Below the pieces are notes generated by a model. It was not told the origin of the DNA. It did not search any database and saw nothing but the letters and a program-made list of their open reading frames with translations. A DNA stretch of 64,000 nucleotides. Source: Stenotrophomonas sp. 169 (lineage in GTDB: Bacteria > Pseudomonadota > Gammaproteobacteria > Xanthomonadales > Xanthomonadaceae). A program made the translations under genes and the position numbers. This document shows positions 54,431 to 64,000 of this stretch, in pieces; position 1 is the first letter of the stretch, and each line of letters starts with the position of its first letter. The stretch covers positions 124,001 through 188,000 of the forward strand of contig NZ_CP061204.1 in assembly GCF_014621775.1 (NCBI RefSeq), in the 5' to 3' direction.

Positions 54431-57400
54431 ATGAATCGTGTCTACCGTCTGGTCTTCAACCGTACCCTGGGTGTCATGCAGGTCGCATCGGAACTTGCCA
54501 AGGGCGCGCGCGGTGGCGCCGATACCGGCGGTGGTGCGGCCATGGCAACACTGCAGCCGATCAGCTTCGCACTATGGGTCGCGTTGGGCTGGGTCGGCAT
54601 GGTGCAGCCGCTGTCGGCGCAGCAGGCCGGGCAGATCATCGCCGACCCCGGTGCGCCGGCGCATCAGCGTCCTACTGTCCTCACCACGGCCAACGGTACC
54701 CCGCAGGTCAACATCACCACCCCCAGCGCAGCCGGCGTGTCGCGCAACAGCTACCGGCAGTTCGATGTCGGCAGCCAAGGCGCGGTTCTCAACAACGCAC
54801 GCGGCAACGTGCAGACCGAGATCGGCGGCTGGGTGCAGGCCAATCCGTGGCTGGCTACCGGCACCGCACGGGTGATCCTCAACGAGGTCAACAGCAGTGC
54901 GCCCAGCCAGCTTCGCGGCTACGTGGAAGTGGCCGGTGACCGTGCCCAGGTAGTGATCGCCAACCCGGCCGGCATCCAGATCGACGGCGCCGGCTTCCTC
55001 AATGCCAGCCGGGTCACGCTTACCACAGGCACGCCGGTGATCAGTGGCGGCAGCTTGGACGGTTACCGCGTGCAGGGCGGCCGCATCAGCGTCAGCGGCG
55101 CCGGGCTGGACACCAGCCGCGCCGACTACACCGACATCATCACCCGCTCGCTGGACGTCAATGCCGGCATCTGGGCCAACCGCCTGCAGGCCAGTCTGGG
55201 TGCCGCCGTCGTCAGTGCCGACCCGTCGAGCGTGGTTGCGCAACCCGCAGACAGCGCGGCGCCGGCGTACGCGCTGGATGTGGGCGCGCTGGGCGGCATG
55301 TACGCCAACCGCATCTGGCTGGTCGGCAACGAACACGGCGTTGGCGTGCGCAATGCCGGCCAGATCGGTGCGCAGGCGGGTGAGCTGGTCGTCACCGTGG
55401 ACGGTCGGCTGGAGAACAGCGGCGCACTGCAATCGCAGCAGGACACCGTACTCACCGCCACCGCCGGCATTGCCAACCAAGGCACCATCAGCGCCGCGCG
55501 TGAAGCACGCATCAGCACAGCCGGCGAGGTCGACAACAGCAGCGGCACGCTCAATGCCCGTCGTATCCAGGTAAGTGCAGATACGCTGCGCAACGCCGGC
55601 GGTGCGATTGAGCAGGCCGGTACGCAGGCACTCCACGTGCGTGCGGACATCTTGGACAACCGTGCCGGCGGGGTGATCGGCACGGTCGCCACGACACCAG
55701 CCGGCGGCAGCAACGGAGCGCCGGGCAGCATCGATCCGGGTACCGGCATCTCACCGGGTAGCGGCACGACGCCGCCCGGGACCGGCACGCCCCCCGGCGC
55801 GATAATGCCCCCCACGCAGGGCCTCGCCACGGGCATGCTGGACATCGCCAACCGCTTGGACAACGACGGTGGCCGTATCGACGCAGTGGGCACGCTGGAC
55901 CTGCAGGTCCGCAGCGGCCTGGACAACAGCGGCGGCAGCTTCGGCGTAGACGCGCTGCATCTGCAAGGCGGTGCGCTGCGCAATGTCGGTGGCACGCTGA
56001 ATGTCCAAGGCGACGCCACGGTGCAGGCCAGTGAGGTGGACAACAGCGGTGGCCGCCTGAGCGTCAGCCGGGGCTTCGCGCTCGGCGCGCAGACGCTGCG
56101 CAACCAGGGCGGGATGATCGCCCATGGCGATACCCGTGCCACGGCGTGGTCGATCACCGGACACCTGGACAACCGCGATGGCAGCATCGCCAGCAACGCC
56201 ACGGCCTTCGGACTCGCCGCCGGCAGTTTGGTGAATGCCGGCGGCGCGATCACTCACGCCGGTGCGCAAGGGTTGACGCTGCGTGCGGAGACCATCGACG
56301 GCAGCGAGGGCGCCATCTCCACGGCCGGTGCGCTCAGCCTCCATGCCGGGACGGTAGACCACCGTGGCGCTGCACTGACCGCTACGCAGATCAGCGTACA
56401 GGCCGATGCCTTCGACAACCGGGGCGGTACGGTTGCGTCCACCGGTGAACGTGGGGCCACGCTCAGCGTGCGCGACACCTTGGACAACGGCAACGGCGGT
56501 ACGTTGGCCAGCAATGGTGATCTGTCCATCGCCGCGGCGACCTTCGGCAATGCCGGCGGCACCGTGCAGCAGGCCGGCAGCGGCCAGCTGCTGATCAATA
56601 CCGGCACGCTGGACGGCGCCAAGGGCACGCTGCTCAGCAATGGGGCGTTGGCTGTGCGTGGCGACAGCATCGACCTGCGCGATGGCGTCACCTCCGCCCA
56701 GCGCATCAACATCATCGGCCGCGATCTGACCACCGCCGGTGGCAAGCTCACCGCCACGGGTACCGACGCTCTCACGCTGATGGCTTCGCGCCGGTTGGAC
56801 AACAGCGGCGGCACGATCGGCAGCAACGGCGCGCTGGAGGTGCGTGCAGGCTCCCTCCTCAACAACCAGGGCACGCTGATCGCCGCTGGCACCGCCCCCT
56901 CCCTGCTGCGCGTCGACGGCACATTCGAGAACCGTGGCGGCACGCTGTCCGTCAACGGTGACACACAGGTGCAGGCCGTCAGCATGGACAACGCCGGCGG
57001 CCGGGTTGCCACTGCTGCCGACGCACGCCTTCAGCTCCATGTTGAGGGCCTGCTGGACAACCACAACAGTGGACGCATTGCGTCCGGTGGCGACCTGCAG
57101 CTGAGCGCAGCGCAGCTGGACAACCGCGACGGTGCCATCGAGCAGGCCGGTGACGGCGCGTTGGCCATCATCGTGGGCGACCTGCAGGGCGCCGGCGGCA
57201 CCATCGCCAGCAACGGCGGGCTGGATCTGCAGGGCGGCACGTTGGACCTGCGCAAAGGCGATACCCGCGCACGACGCATCCACGTCGCCGCCGATTCGCT
57301 GACCACGGCCGAAGGCTCGCTGTCCTCCAGCGGCGACGACGCCCTGCAGCTGGACATCGCCGACACGCTCAACAACGACGGCGGGACCGTCGCCGCCAAC

Positions 57401-60400
57401 GGCGCACAGCACATCACCGCCGGCGCGCTGTCCAACCGTGGTGGCACGCTCAGCGCGGCCGGCAACGCCGATTCGCGCGTGCAGGTCAGCGCTGCGTTCG
57501 ACAACAACAACGGCACCGTGGCCGCCAATGCACGCGCGCTGCAGCTCAGTGCAGCCCACCTCGACAATACGCGCGGCAAGATCCTCCATGCGGGCGACCA
57601 GGGCTTGCATGTACAGGTCGGCACGCTGGATGGCCAGCACGGCAGCATCGCCACCGCTGGCGCAGTCGCGCTTTCGGCGGGCACAGTGGACCACCGCAAC
57701 GCCACGATCAGCGCAACGCAGATCACGCTGGACGCAGTGCAGTTCGACAACCGCGGCGGCAGCGTGGTGGCGACGGGGCAGCAGGCCAATGCGCTGCAGG
57801 TAGCCGGTGCGCTGGACAACAGTGATGGCGGCACGCTGGCCAGCAATGGCGATCTGTCGATCACCGCCACGACGTTCGGCAATGCCGGCGGTACCGTGCA
57901 GCAGGCCGGCAACGGCACGCTGGCGATTACGGCGGCGACGCTGAACGGCGAGGGCGGAACGCTGCTCAGCAACGGCGCGCTGGCCATCAGCGGCAACGCT
58001 ACCGATCTGCGCGGTGGCACTACATCGGCGCAGCGTATCCAGATCGCCACCGGTGACCTGACCACGGCGGGCGGACAGCTGACCGCACTGGGTACCGACG
58101 TGCTCGACCTGCAGGTACGCGGCACGCTGGATAATCGCGCCGGCTCACTGGCCAGCAATGGCGCACTGAGCGTCGGCGCGACCACGCTGCTCAACCAGCG
58201 GGGCACGCTGATCGCGGCGGGCGCCGATGCATCGCGCATCGCAGTGCGCCAGCAGCTGGACAACCAGAACGGGTCGATCACCAGCAACGGCGCGGTGCAT
58301 CTCAGCGCCGGTGTACTGCGCAACGTCGATGGCACCGTGGTGGCCGCCGGCGAAGGCGCGTTGCGTATCGACACTGACACGCTGGACGGCGCGGGCGGCA
58401 CCCTCGCCAGCAATGGGGCGCTCGACCTGCACGCCGACCACGTGGACCTGGCCAAGGGCAAGACCACGGCCAAGCAGGTGACCGTCACCGCCAACAGCCT
58501 GGTGACCGCCGACGGCACGCTGGTATCCACCGGCGACGACGCCATGACGCTGCAGGTGCGCGATACCCTGGACAATGACCGCGGCAGCATCGGTGCCAAC
58601 GGCGCGCAGCACATCACCGCGGGTACGCTGTCCAACCGCGGCGGCACGCTGAGTTCGGCTGGCAGCGCAGACAGCCAGATCGGCGTAAGCGGCACCTTCG
58701 ACAACACCCAGGGTACCGTGGCCAGCAATGGGGCCGCACTGGGCCTGCAGTCCGGCAGCCTGATCAACAGCGACGGCACCATCAGCCATGCCGGCAGCAA
58801 TGGGCTGACCCTCAGCACCGGTGTACTGGACGGCCAGCGCGGCACCATCGCCACGGCCGGCGCCCTGCAGCTCACCGCAGAGCGGATCGACCACCGCAAC
58901 GCCACCCTCAACGCCACGCAGCTCACGCTGCAGGCGGCGGACGTGGACAACCGCGGTGGCCGCATCGTGGCAACGGGCCAGCAGGCCAATACGGTGGATG
59001 TCAGCGGCCTCCTGGACAACGGCGCCGGCGGCACGTTGGCCAGCAATGGCGATCTGTCGATCACCGCCAGCACGCTGGGCAATGCGGGCGGCACCGTGCA
59101 GCAGGCCGGTACCGGCCTGCTGGCGATCACGGCCGACACGCTGGACGGCCAGGGCGGCACGTTGCTCAGCAACGGCACGCTGGACCTGCGCGGCGACCAC
59201 ACCGACCTGCGCAATGGCACCACGTCCGCACAGCGTATCCGCATCGCCACCGGTGACCTGACCACCGCTGGCGGCCAGCTGACCGCGCTGGGCGCCGATG
59301 TCCTGCAGCTGCAGGTACGTGGCACCTTGGATAACAGCGGTGGCACGCTGGGTGGCAACGGTACGCTGGATCTGCGTGCCGCGCATCTGCTCAACCACAG
59401 CGGCACCCTGCAGGCCGCGGGGGACGGCAGTAACCAGCTCACCATCGGCAGCAGCCTGGACAACCGCGACGGCCGCATCCTCACCACGGGCAACGCCACG
59501 GTGACGGCTGCAACGCTGGACAACCGGGGCGGCACCGTCAGCACCGCGGGCACCTCCACCCTGACCGTCGACGTGGACGGCGCGCTCGACAACAGCGCCA
59601 AGGGCATCCTGTCCAGCGGCGGTGACCTGCGCGTGGCTGCCGCCACCCTGGGCAATCAGGGCGGCAGCATCGAGCACGCCGGCGACGGCACGCTGGACAT
59701 CGAGGTGACCGCGCTGATGGGCGAGGGGGGACGCATCGTCAGCAACGGTGACCTGCAGCTGCGCGGCGAGACCCTGGACCTGGCCGAAGGCAGCACGGCG
59801 GCCAAGCAGGTCAGCATCACCGCCGGCGCGCTCAGTACGGCCGGGGGCACGCTGTCCTCCACCGGCGACGCGGCGATGTCGCTGCAGGTGCGTGAAGCGC
59901 TGAACAACGACAACGGTCGCATCGCCGCCAATGGCGCACAGCACATCCAGGCGGGCAGCCTGTCCAACCGCGAGGGCGTGCTCAGCTCGGCCGGCACGGC
60001 CGATACCCTTATCGCCGTGGCGGGCGCCTTCGACAATACCGCAGGCACGCTCGCCAGCAATGCCGATGCGCTGGCGCTTTCGTCCGGCAGTCTGGTGAAC
60101 CAGCACGGTACGATCAGCCACGCTGGACGCGATGGCCTGACCCTCACCACCGGTGCGCTCGATGGCCAGCACGGACAGATCGCCAGCGCAGGTTCCATCA
60201 CCCTCAGCGCCGGCACGGTCGACCACCGCAATGCCACGCTCAGCGCCGCGCAGATCAACCTGCAGGCCGCCGGCTTCGACAACCGCGCCGGCAGCGTGGT
60301 CGCTACCGGGCCACAGGCCAGCAGCCTCACGGTCAGCGGCACGCTGGACAATGGTGCAGGCGGTACGCTGGCCAGCAATGGCGATCTGTCGATCACCGCC

Positions 60401-63400
60401 AGCACGTTTGGCAATGCCGGCGGTACCGTGCAGCACGCCGGCAGCGGCCTGCTGGCGATCACAGCCAGCCATCTGGCAGGCGAAGGCGGCACCCTGCTCA
60501 GCAACGGCACGCTGGAGGTGCGCGGCGACACCACCACGCTGCGCGATGGCACGACCTCCGCGCGACGCATCAGCATCAGCACGGGTGATCTGACCACCGC
60601 AGGCGGCACCCTGTCGGCTACCGGCACCGAAGCCCTCAGCCTGGACGTACGCAACCGCTTGGACAACAGCGGCGGCACGCTGGGCAGCAATGGGGCGCTG
60701 GATATCCGTGCCGCCGAGCTGCTGAACCACCAGGGCACCCTGCAGGGCGCAGGCACCGGCGGCCACCAGATCATCGCCAGCAATGCGCTGGTCAATCAGG
60801 GCGGCCGGATACTCACGGCAGGCGATACCACAGTGCGTGCCGGTACGCTGGACAATCGCAGCGGCACGCTCAACACCGGCGGCACCGCATCACTCACCGT
60901 CACCGTGGATGGCCTGATCGACAACACCGCGCAGGGTCTCGTCGCCAGCGGTGGCGATGCACAGATCACCGCGCAGTCGCTGGACAACCAGGGCGGCACG
61001 CTGGCGGCGGGCCAATCGCTGGCGCTGACCACCCAGGGCCGGGTCCACAATGACGCCGGGCTGATCCAGGCCAGTGGTGATCTGCAGCTGGCCAGCAGCG
61101 GTCTGGGCAACGCTGCTGGCAAGCTGATCGGGGCCTCGGTGGCCGTGGATACGCGTGCAGCGCAGCTGGACAACCGCGGCGGCACCATCGCCAGCCTCGC
61201 TGGCCCGCTCAGCGTGCGCAGCGGCGCACTGGATAACACCGCGGGTCTGTTGCAGTCCGCTGGCGCGCTGGACATCGATACGGCCGGGCAGACGCTGATC
61301 AATGTGGATTCCAACGGCAACGGCATCGTCAGCAGCGGCGCGCTGGTCATCCGCAGCGGATCGCTGGATAACCGCAACGGTGCGGTATTCGCGCAGCAGG
61401 GCGCGCAGATCAACGCGAATGACATCGACAACCGCAGCAACGGCTCGCTGGTCAGCGGTGCCGATCTGACCGTGCGTGCGCAGCAGCTGGACAATGCCGG
61501 TGGTGCCATAAAGGCTGCCACCAGCGCAGACATCGCCCTTCAGGGCACGCTGGACAACACGGCCGGGCTGGTCGCCGCTGGCGGCACGCTGCACCTGCAG
61601 GCCGGCGCCATCGACAACCGCAACACCTTCACCGCCGCAGATGCTCCTGCGCTGGGGCTGCAGGCCGGTGACCTGCGCTTGACCACCGGCGCGCTGGACA
61701 ACCGCCAGGGCCAGGTACTGGCCGACAACGCCGTGCTGCAGGTCAACGGCCAACTGGACAACCGCAACGGCCAGGTGTCCACTTCGGGCAATTCGGATAT
61801 CCGCGCCGACACGATCCTCAACACCGCCGGCACGCTGGCATCGGGCGGCAACCAGCTTATCGATGCGCGCTACCTGAGCGGCGACGGCAAGGTCCTGTCG
61901 CAGGGCGATGCCACCTTGACCCTGCGCGAGGGACTGACACACACCGGAGAAATGGCCGCCAACGGCACGTTGTCGCTGGCCATCCAGGGCACCTTGGACA
62001 ACCACGGCAAGCTGCAGGGCGGCGGCGTGAGCGTGCAGGCCGGGCAGATCGTCAACGCGGCCACTGGCGAAATCACCAGCGTCGGCCTTACCCGGCTGGT
62101 TGCCGCGGATGCGCTGGTCAATCGCGGCCTGCTGGATGGCACGGTCAACCACATCACCGCCGCGACGCTGGAAAACCTCGGCAGCGGACGCATCTACGGC
62201 GACCACCTGGCCATCCAGGCCGGCACCCTGATCAACCGTGCCGAAACGCTGGATGGCGCCACCAAGGCCGCCACCATCGCCGCCCGCGAACGGCTGGACA
62301 TCGGTGCGGGCAGCGTCACCAACAGCGGCCAGAGCCTGATCTACAGCGATGGGGATGCCGCCATCGGCGGCGCACTCGACGGCACCCGCGCGGTGGGCAG
62401 TGCGCAGAGGGTCGACAACCTCAGCTCGACCATCGAGATCACCGGCAACCTGGACGTCAACGCGCTGGCGGTCAACAACATCCGCGAGAACGTGGTGGTG
62501 GAACAGGTGAGCAGCACCGATGCGACCGTGCGCATGGATCAGCCGGGCTGGTTCAGCAACGGCCAGAACGACACCAACAACATCCGCAGCACGTCCAACT
62601 ATGTCGCCAACGAGATCTATTACCTCAACCCGGCCGACATCCTCGAAGACACGCCTTACATCACCCCCGATGGCTACCAGATCCGCCGGGCGGTGGTCCG
62701 GCTGACCGCCAACACCAGTGCGTACTTCTTCGGCCGCGGTGGACTGAACGCCGGCAAGGGCGAGCGCTCGCGCATGGTGATGCAGGACGGCACCGTGGTG
62801 CTGTACTACACCAGCCGCCAGGACAACCAGAGCAATCCGGACCAGCTCGGCGCCGGTGCGGAAGATCCGTTCAGGGAAGTGTCGTACATGGAGCCGGGCA
62901 AGCCTGCCTTCTCCTACGTCAACGGCATGGACACGCTGAACTATTCGTCCGCCTACGGCACCTGCACCACCACCTGCGTGCAGCTGATCACGTGGGCGCA
63001 GTACAGCGATCCGGACCACACGCTGACCAACATGCAGCGGCATCCTTCCAACACGCGGGACAATGAGCAGTATCGTCTTGCCACCCACTCAACCGTGGAA
63101 GACGTGGTGCGCTCGGCGGGTGCGGAAGCCACCATCCACGCCGGTGGCAACATGCGCATCACCACAGATGCGCTGCTGAACCAGTACGCGCGCATCGCCG
63201 CGGGCGGCAACCTGGACATCGTGGGCCTGAACCGCGACACGTCCAAAGTGGAGAACGTCTTCCAGACGCTGTATCGCACGCATTCCTTCGACAACACCTC
63301 CGTGACCTACCGCGAGAATGTGAGTCACTGGAGCAATCCGGACATCTCCGAACAGGTAGGGGTGATCGGCGGCGGCATCACGGCAGGCGGCACGCTTACC

Positions 63401-64000
63401 GTGGACGTGGGCGACCTGAGCAACCTCAACACTGGCCGTGATGCGCCCAATGTGCAGGACGGCGACAGCGTCGCCAACCTGAACACCCAAGGGCCGGGGG
63501 GCGGCGCAGTGGGGCCGGGTGTCGGTCCGGTGCGCGGCCCGGGCCAGGCGCAAGGACAAGGTGCCGACACCGCTGCGGCGCAGGGCCCCTCGTCGGCCAC
63601 CGCTGCGCAGGGCCAGATCGGCACCGGGCTGCAGGGCCCTGGCCGGCTGGGCGGCAACGGCGCGGAGGGCAGCAACGCACAGGGCCCGGATGCGGTGGCG
63701 GCGTTCGATCCGGGGGCCGGCAACGGTGTAACCCCCGGGGTCTCCGGTGCCGATGCCGGGCGTGCCATCGCGACCGGCCCACAGGGCGTGCAGGCGGGCC
63801 AACACGCCGGCAGCAGCGGCACAGCCGGCAACAGCGCCCTGGCGCAGACCACGGCGGTGAAGGCCGCAGGCGACGACCCGCGCATGGTGGTGATGACGCC
63901 GCCCAATGGCACCGCGCCGGTAGCGAGCCTGTTCAACGTCAATGCCAACCACGGCAGCCATCTGGTCGAGACCGATCCGAAGTTCGCCAGTTATCGCGAA
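54431..64000 (+). CDS. TpsA filamentous haemagglutinin-type exoprotein, 5' part (3190 aa, runs off window)
   Basis: Open from the ATG at 54431 to base 64000 without a stop, so at least 3190 residues. The N-terminus MNRVYRLVFNRTLG...ELAKG is an extended signal peptide (ESPR) followed by a hydrophobic core ending QPLSAQQAG. Residues about 70-320 are the TPS secretion domain (NSYRQFDVGSQGAVLNN, VVIANPAGIQIDGAGFLNAS). A Gly/Pro linker (about 55690-55810) leads into a very long array of roughly 20-residue FHA repeats (LDN.GGTLASNG type) to about 62400. A Tyr/Asn-rich non-repeat part, a Gly/Ala/Gln linker (63480-63880), and the LVETDPKFASY start of the next FHA module follow. It could be an adhesin or a CdiA; the deciding C-terminus is not visible. 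Confidence 0.93.
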   Translation, partial: MNRVYRLVFNRTLGVMQVASELAKGARGGADTGGGAAMATLQPISFALWVALGWVGMVQPLSAQQAGQIIADPGAPAHQRPTVLTTANGTPQVNITTPSAAGVSRNSYRQFDVGSQGAVLNNARGNVQTEIGGWVQANPWLATGTARVILNEVNSSAPSQLRGYVEVAGDRAQVVIANPAGIQIDGAGFLNASRVTLTTGTPVISGGSLDGYRVQGGRISVSGAGLDTSRADYTDIITRSLDVNAGIWANRLQASLGAAVVSADPSSVVAQPADSAAPAYALDVGALGGMYANRIWLVGNEHGVGVRNAGQIGAQAGELVVTVDGRLENSGALQSQQDTVLTATAGIANQGTISAAREARISTAGEVDNSSGTLNARRIQVSADTLRNAGGAIEQAGTQALHVRADILDNRAGGVIGTVATTPAGGSNGAPGSIDPGTGISPGSGTTPPGTGTPPGAIMPPTQGLATGMLDIANRLDNDGGRIDAVGTLDLQVRSGLDNSGGSFGVDALHLQGGALRNVGGTLNVQGDATVQASEVDNSGGRLSVSRGFALGAQTLRNQGGMIAHGDTRATAWSITGHLDNRDGSIASNATAFGLAAGSLVNAGGAITHAGAQGLTLRAETIDGSEGAISTAGALSLHAGTVDHRGAALTATQISVQADAFDNRGGTVASTGERGATLSVRDTLDNGNGGTLASNGDLSIAAATFGNAGGTVQQAGSGQLLINTGTLDGAKGTLLSNGALAVRGDSIDLRDGVTSAQRINIIGRDLTTAGGKLTATGTDALTLMASRRLDNSGGTIGSNGALEVRAGSLLNNQGTLIAAGTAPSLLRVDGTFENRGGTLSVNGDTQVQAVSMDNAGGRVATAADARLQLHVEGLLDNHNSGRIASGGDLQLSAAQLDNRDGAIEQAGDGALAIIVGDLQGAGGTIASNGGLDLQGGTLDLRKGDTRARRIHVAADSLTTAEGSLSSSGDDALQLDIADTLNNDGGTVAANGAQHITAGALSNRGGTLSAAGNADSRVQVSAAFDNNNGTVAANARALQLSAAHLDNTRGKILHAGDQGLHVQVGTLDGQHGSIATAGAVALSAGTVDHRNATISATQITLDAVQFDNRGGSVVATGQQANALQVAGALDNSDGGTLASNGDLSITATTFGNAGGTVQQAGNGTLAITAATLNGEGGTLLSNGALAISGNATDLRGGTTSAQRIQIATGDLTTAGGQLTALGTDVLDLQVRGTLDNRAGSLASNGALSVGATTLLNQRGTLIAAGADASRIAVRQQLDNQNGSITSNGAVHLSAGVLRNVDGTVVAAGEGALRIDTDTLDGAGGTLASNGALDLHADHVDLAKGKTTAKQVTVTANSLVTADGTLVSTGDDAMTLQVRDTLDNDRGSIGANGAQHITAGTLSNRGGTLSSAGSADSQIGVSGTFDNTQGTVASNGAALGLQSGSLINSDGTISHAGSNGLTLSTGVLDGQRGTIATAGALQLTAERIDHRNATLNATQLTLQAADVDNRGGRIVATGQQANTVDVSGLLDNGAGGTLASNGDLSITASTLGNAGGTVQQAGTGLLAITADTLDGQGGTLLSNGTLDLRGDHTDLRNGTTSAQRIRIATGDLTTAGGQLTALGADVLQLQVRGTLDNSGGTLGGNGTLDLRAAHLLNHSGTLQAAGDGSNQLTIGSSLDNRDGRILTTGNATVTAATLDNRGGTVSTAGTSTLTVDVDGALDNSAKGILSSGGDLRVAAATLGNQGGSIEHAGDGTLDIEVTALMGEGGRIVSNGDLQLRGETLDLAEGSTAAKQVSITAGALSTAGGTLSSTGDAAMSLQVREALNNDNGRIAANGAQHIQAGSLSNREGVLSSAGTADTLIAVAGAFDNTAGTLASNADALALSSGSLVNQHGTISHAGRDGLTLTTGALDGQHGQIASAGSITLSAGTVDHRNATLSAAQINLQAAGFDNRAGSVVATGPQASSLTVSGTLDNGAGGTLASNGDLSITASTFGNAGGTVQHAGSGLLAITASHLAGEGGTLLSNGTLEVRGDTTTLRDGTTSARRISISTGDLTTAGGTLSATGTEALSLDVRNRLDNSGGTLGSNGALDIRAAELLNHQGTLQGAGTGGHQIIASNALVNQGGRILTAGDTTVRAGTLDNRSGTLNTGGTASLTVTVDGLIDNTAQGLVASGGDAQITAQSLDNQGGTLAAGQSLALTTQGRVHNDAGLIQASGDLQLASSGLGNAAGKLIGASVAVDTRAAQLDNRGGTIASLAGPLSVRSGALDNTAGLLQSAGALDIDTAGQTLINVDSNGNGIVSSGALVIRSGSLDNRNGAVFAQQGAQINANDIDNRSNGSLVSGADLTVRAQQLDNAGGAIKAATSADIALQGTLDNTAGLVAAGGTLHLQAGAIDNRNTFTAADAPALGLQAGDLRLTTGALDNRQGQVLADNAVLQVNGQLDNRNGQVSTSGNSDIRADTILNTAGTLASGGNQLIDARYLSGDGKVLSQGDATLTLREGLTHTGEMAANGTLSLAIQGTLDNHGKLQGGGVSVQAGQIVNAATGEITSVGLTRLVAADALVNRGLLDGTVNHITAATLENLGSGRIYGDHLAIQAGTLINRAETLDGATKAATIAARERLDIGAGSVTNSGQSLIYSDGDAAIGGALDGTRAVGSAQRVDNLSSTIEITGNLDVNALAVNNIRENVVVEQVSSTDATVRMDQPGWFSNGQNDTNNIRSTSNYVANEIYYLNPADILEDTPYITPDGYQIRRAVVRLTANTSAYFFGRGGLNAGKGERSRMVMQDGTVVLYYTSRQDNQSNPDQLGAGAEDPFREVSYMEPGKPAFSYVNGMDTLNYSSAYGTCTTTCVQLITWAQYSDPDHTLTNMQRHPSNTRDNEQYRLATHSTVEDVVRSAGAEATIHAGGNMRITTDALLNQYARIAAGGNLDIVGLNRDTSKVENVFQTLYRTHSFDNTSVTYRENVSHWSNPDISEQVGVIGGGITAGGTLTVDVGDLSNLNTGRDAPNVQDGDSVANLNTQGPGGGAVGPGVGPVRGPGQAQGQGADTAAAQGPSSATAAQGQIGTGLQGPGRLGGNGAEGSNAQGPDAVAAFDPGAGNGVTPGVSGADAGRAIATGPQGVQAGQHAGSSGTAGNSALAQTTAVKAAGDDPRMVVMTPPNGTAPVASLFNVNANHGSHLVETDPKFASYRE
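56276..60600 (+). repeat. Higher-order internal repeats in the tpsA gene
   Basis: The segment ACG(T/C)TGGCCAGCAATGG recurs at 56501, 57833, 59033 and 60365, spacing 1332, 1200 and 1332 nt (444, 400 and 444 residues). Whole blocks recur around it, such as DLTTAGG(Q/K)LTA, GTVDHRNAT, NGAQHITAG and AGGTVQQAG. Units 1 and 3, and 2 and 4, are 2532 nt apart. The middle interval is short by exactly 132 nt (44 residues). Confidence 0.8.

Noticed and set aside
55126..63961. Several very long minus-strand frames opposite tpsA
   Set aside because: They are shadows of the repetitive tpsA code; tpsA has an ESPR signal, a TPS domain and is open to the window edge, while the antisense frames have no start context or known domain.

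Overview
The window reads as chromosome of a high-GC gammaproteobacterium of the Xanthomonadaceae/Lysobacteraceae, most likely Stenotrophomonas (S. maltophilia group). The reasons are the GC-rich codon use, the many palindromic GTAG-type repeats (GTAGAGCCGACTTCAGTCGG and GTAGCGCCGAGCCATGCTCG, the SMAG/REP type of that genus), an Ax21-family outer membrane protein, and the gene orders hemD-hemX-hemY and secB-gpsA. I recognised no tRNA, rRNA, CRISPR array or insertion-sequence transposase.

Layout. 1-5.7 kb, minus strand: an apparent operon of two Tat-signal TldD peptidases, a TldE/PmbA partner, a DUF4159 protein and the start of a MoxR AAA ATPase. 5.9-12.1 kb: a DUF938 methyltransferase, a hipBA toxin-antitoxin pair and a fused indolepyruvate ferredoxin oxidoreductase. 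12.2-25.9 kb: TPR protein, AAA ATPase, ParA, SixA, YceI, phospholipase D, thioesterase, acyltransferase, YheT hydrolase, TPR-sulfotransferase and YbhB genes, then a 0.9-kb repeat-built spacer and a META/DUF4377 lipoprotein. 26-39.4 kb: a nitrogen-control region, uppP | glnA-glnK-amtB, an amidase, a metallophosphoesterase, a KaiC-like ATPase with a hybrid histidine kinase, and ntrB-ntrC. 39.4-50 kb: two tandem Cu/Zn superoxide dismutases, a thiolase, hemY-hemX-hemD, a thioesterase, a rhodanese, secB and gpsA. 50-64 kb: an autoinhibited Fic protein, the Ax21-family protein and a two-partner secretion pair, TpsB plus a giant TpsA adhesin/exoprotein of at least 3190 residues that runs off the window.

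How the parts work together. The nitrogen block carries its own control logic in the DNA: a sigma-54 -24/-12 promoter and an upstream NtrC palindrome before glnA, and a second NtrC palindrome directly abutting the ntrB start codon. GlnK and AmtB form the usual ammonium sensor/transport pair. The KaiC-like protein and its hybrid kinase sit immediately upstream of ntrBC and may feed a second signal into the region.

The most unusual items are: the KaiC/kinase cassette, whose phosphosite pair aligns as Ser-Tyr; the Tat-exported TldD pair beside a TldE without a signal; a possibly leaderless, NtrC-covered ntrB promoter; repeats whose GTAG supplies the stop codon of three unrelated genes; a 319-bp tandem duplication between 46-bp inverted arms; a peptidoglycan amidase with a metal-ligand Asp replaced by Gly; and a higher-order 444/400/444-residue repeat in the TpsA protein.
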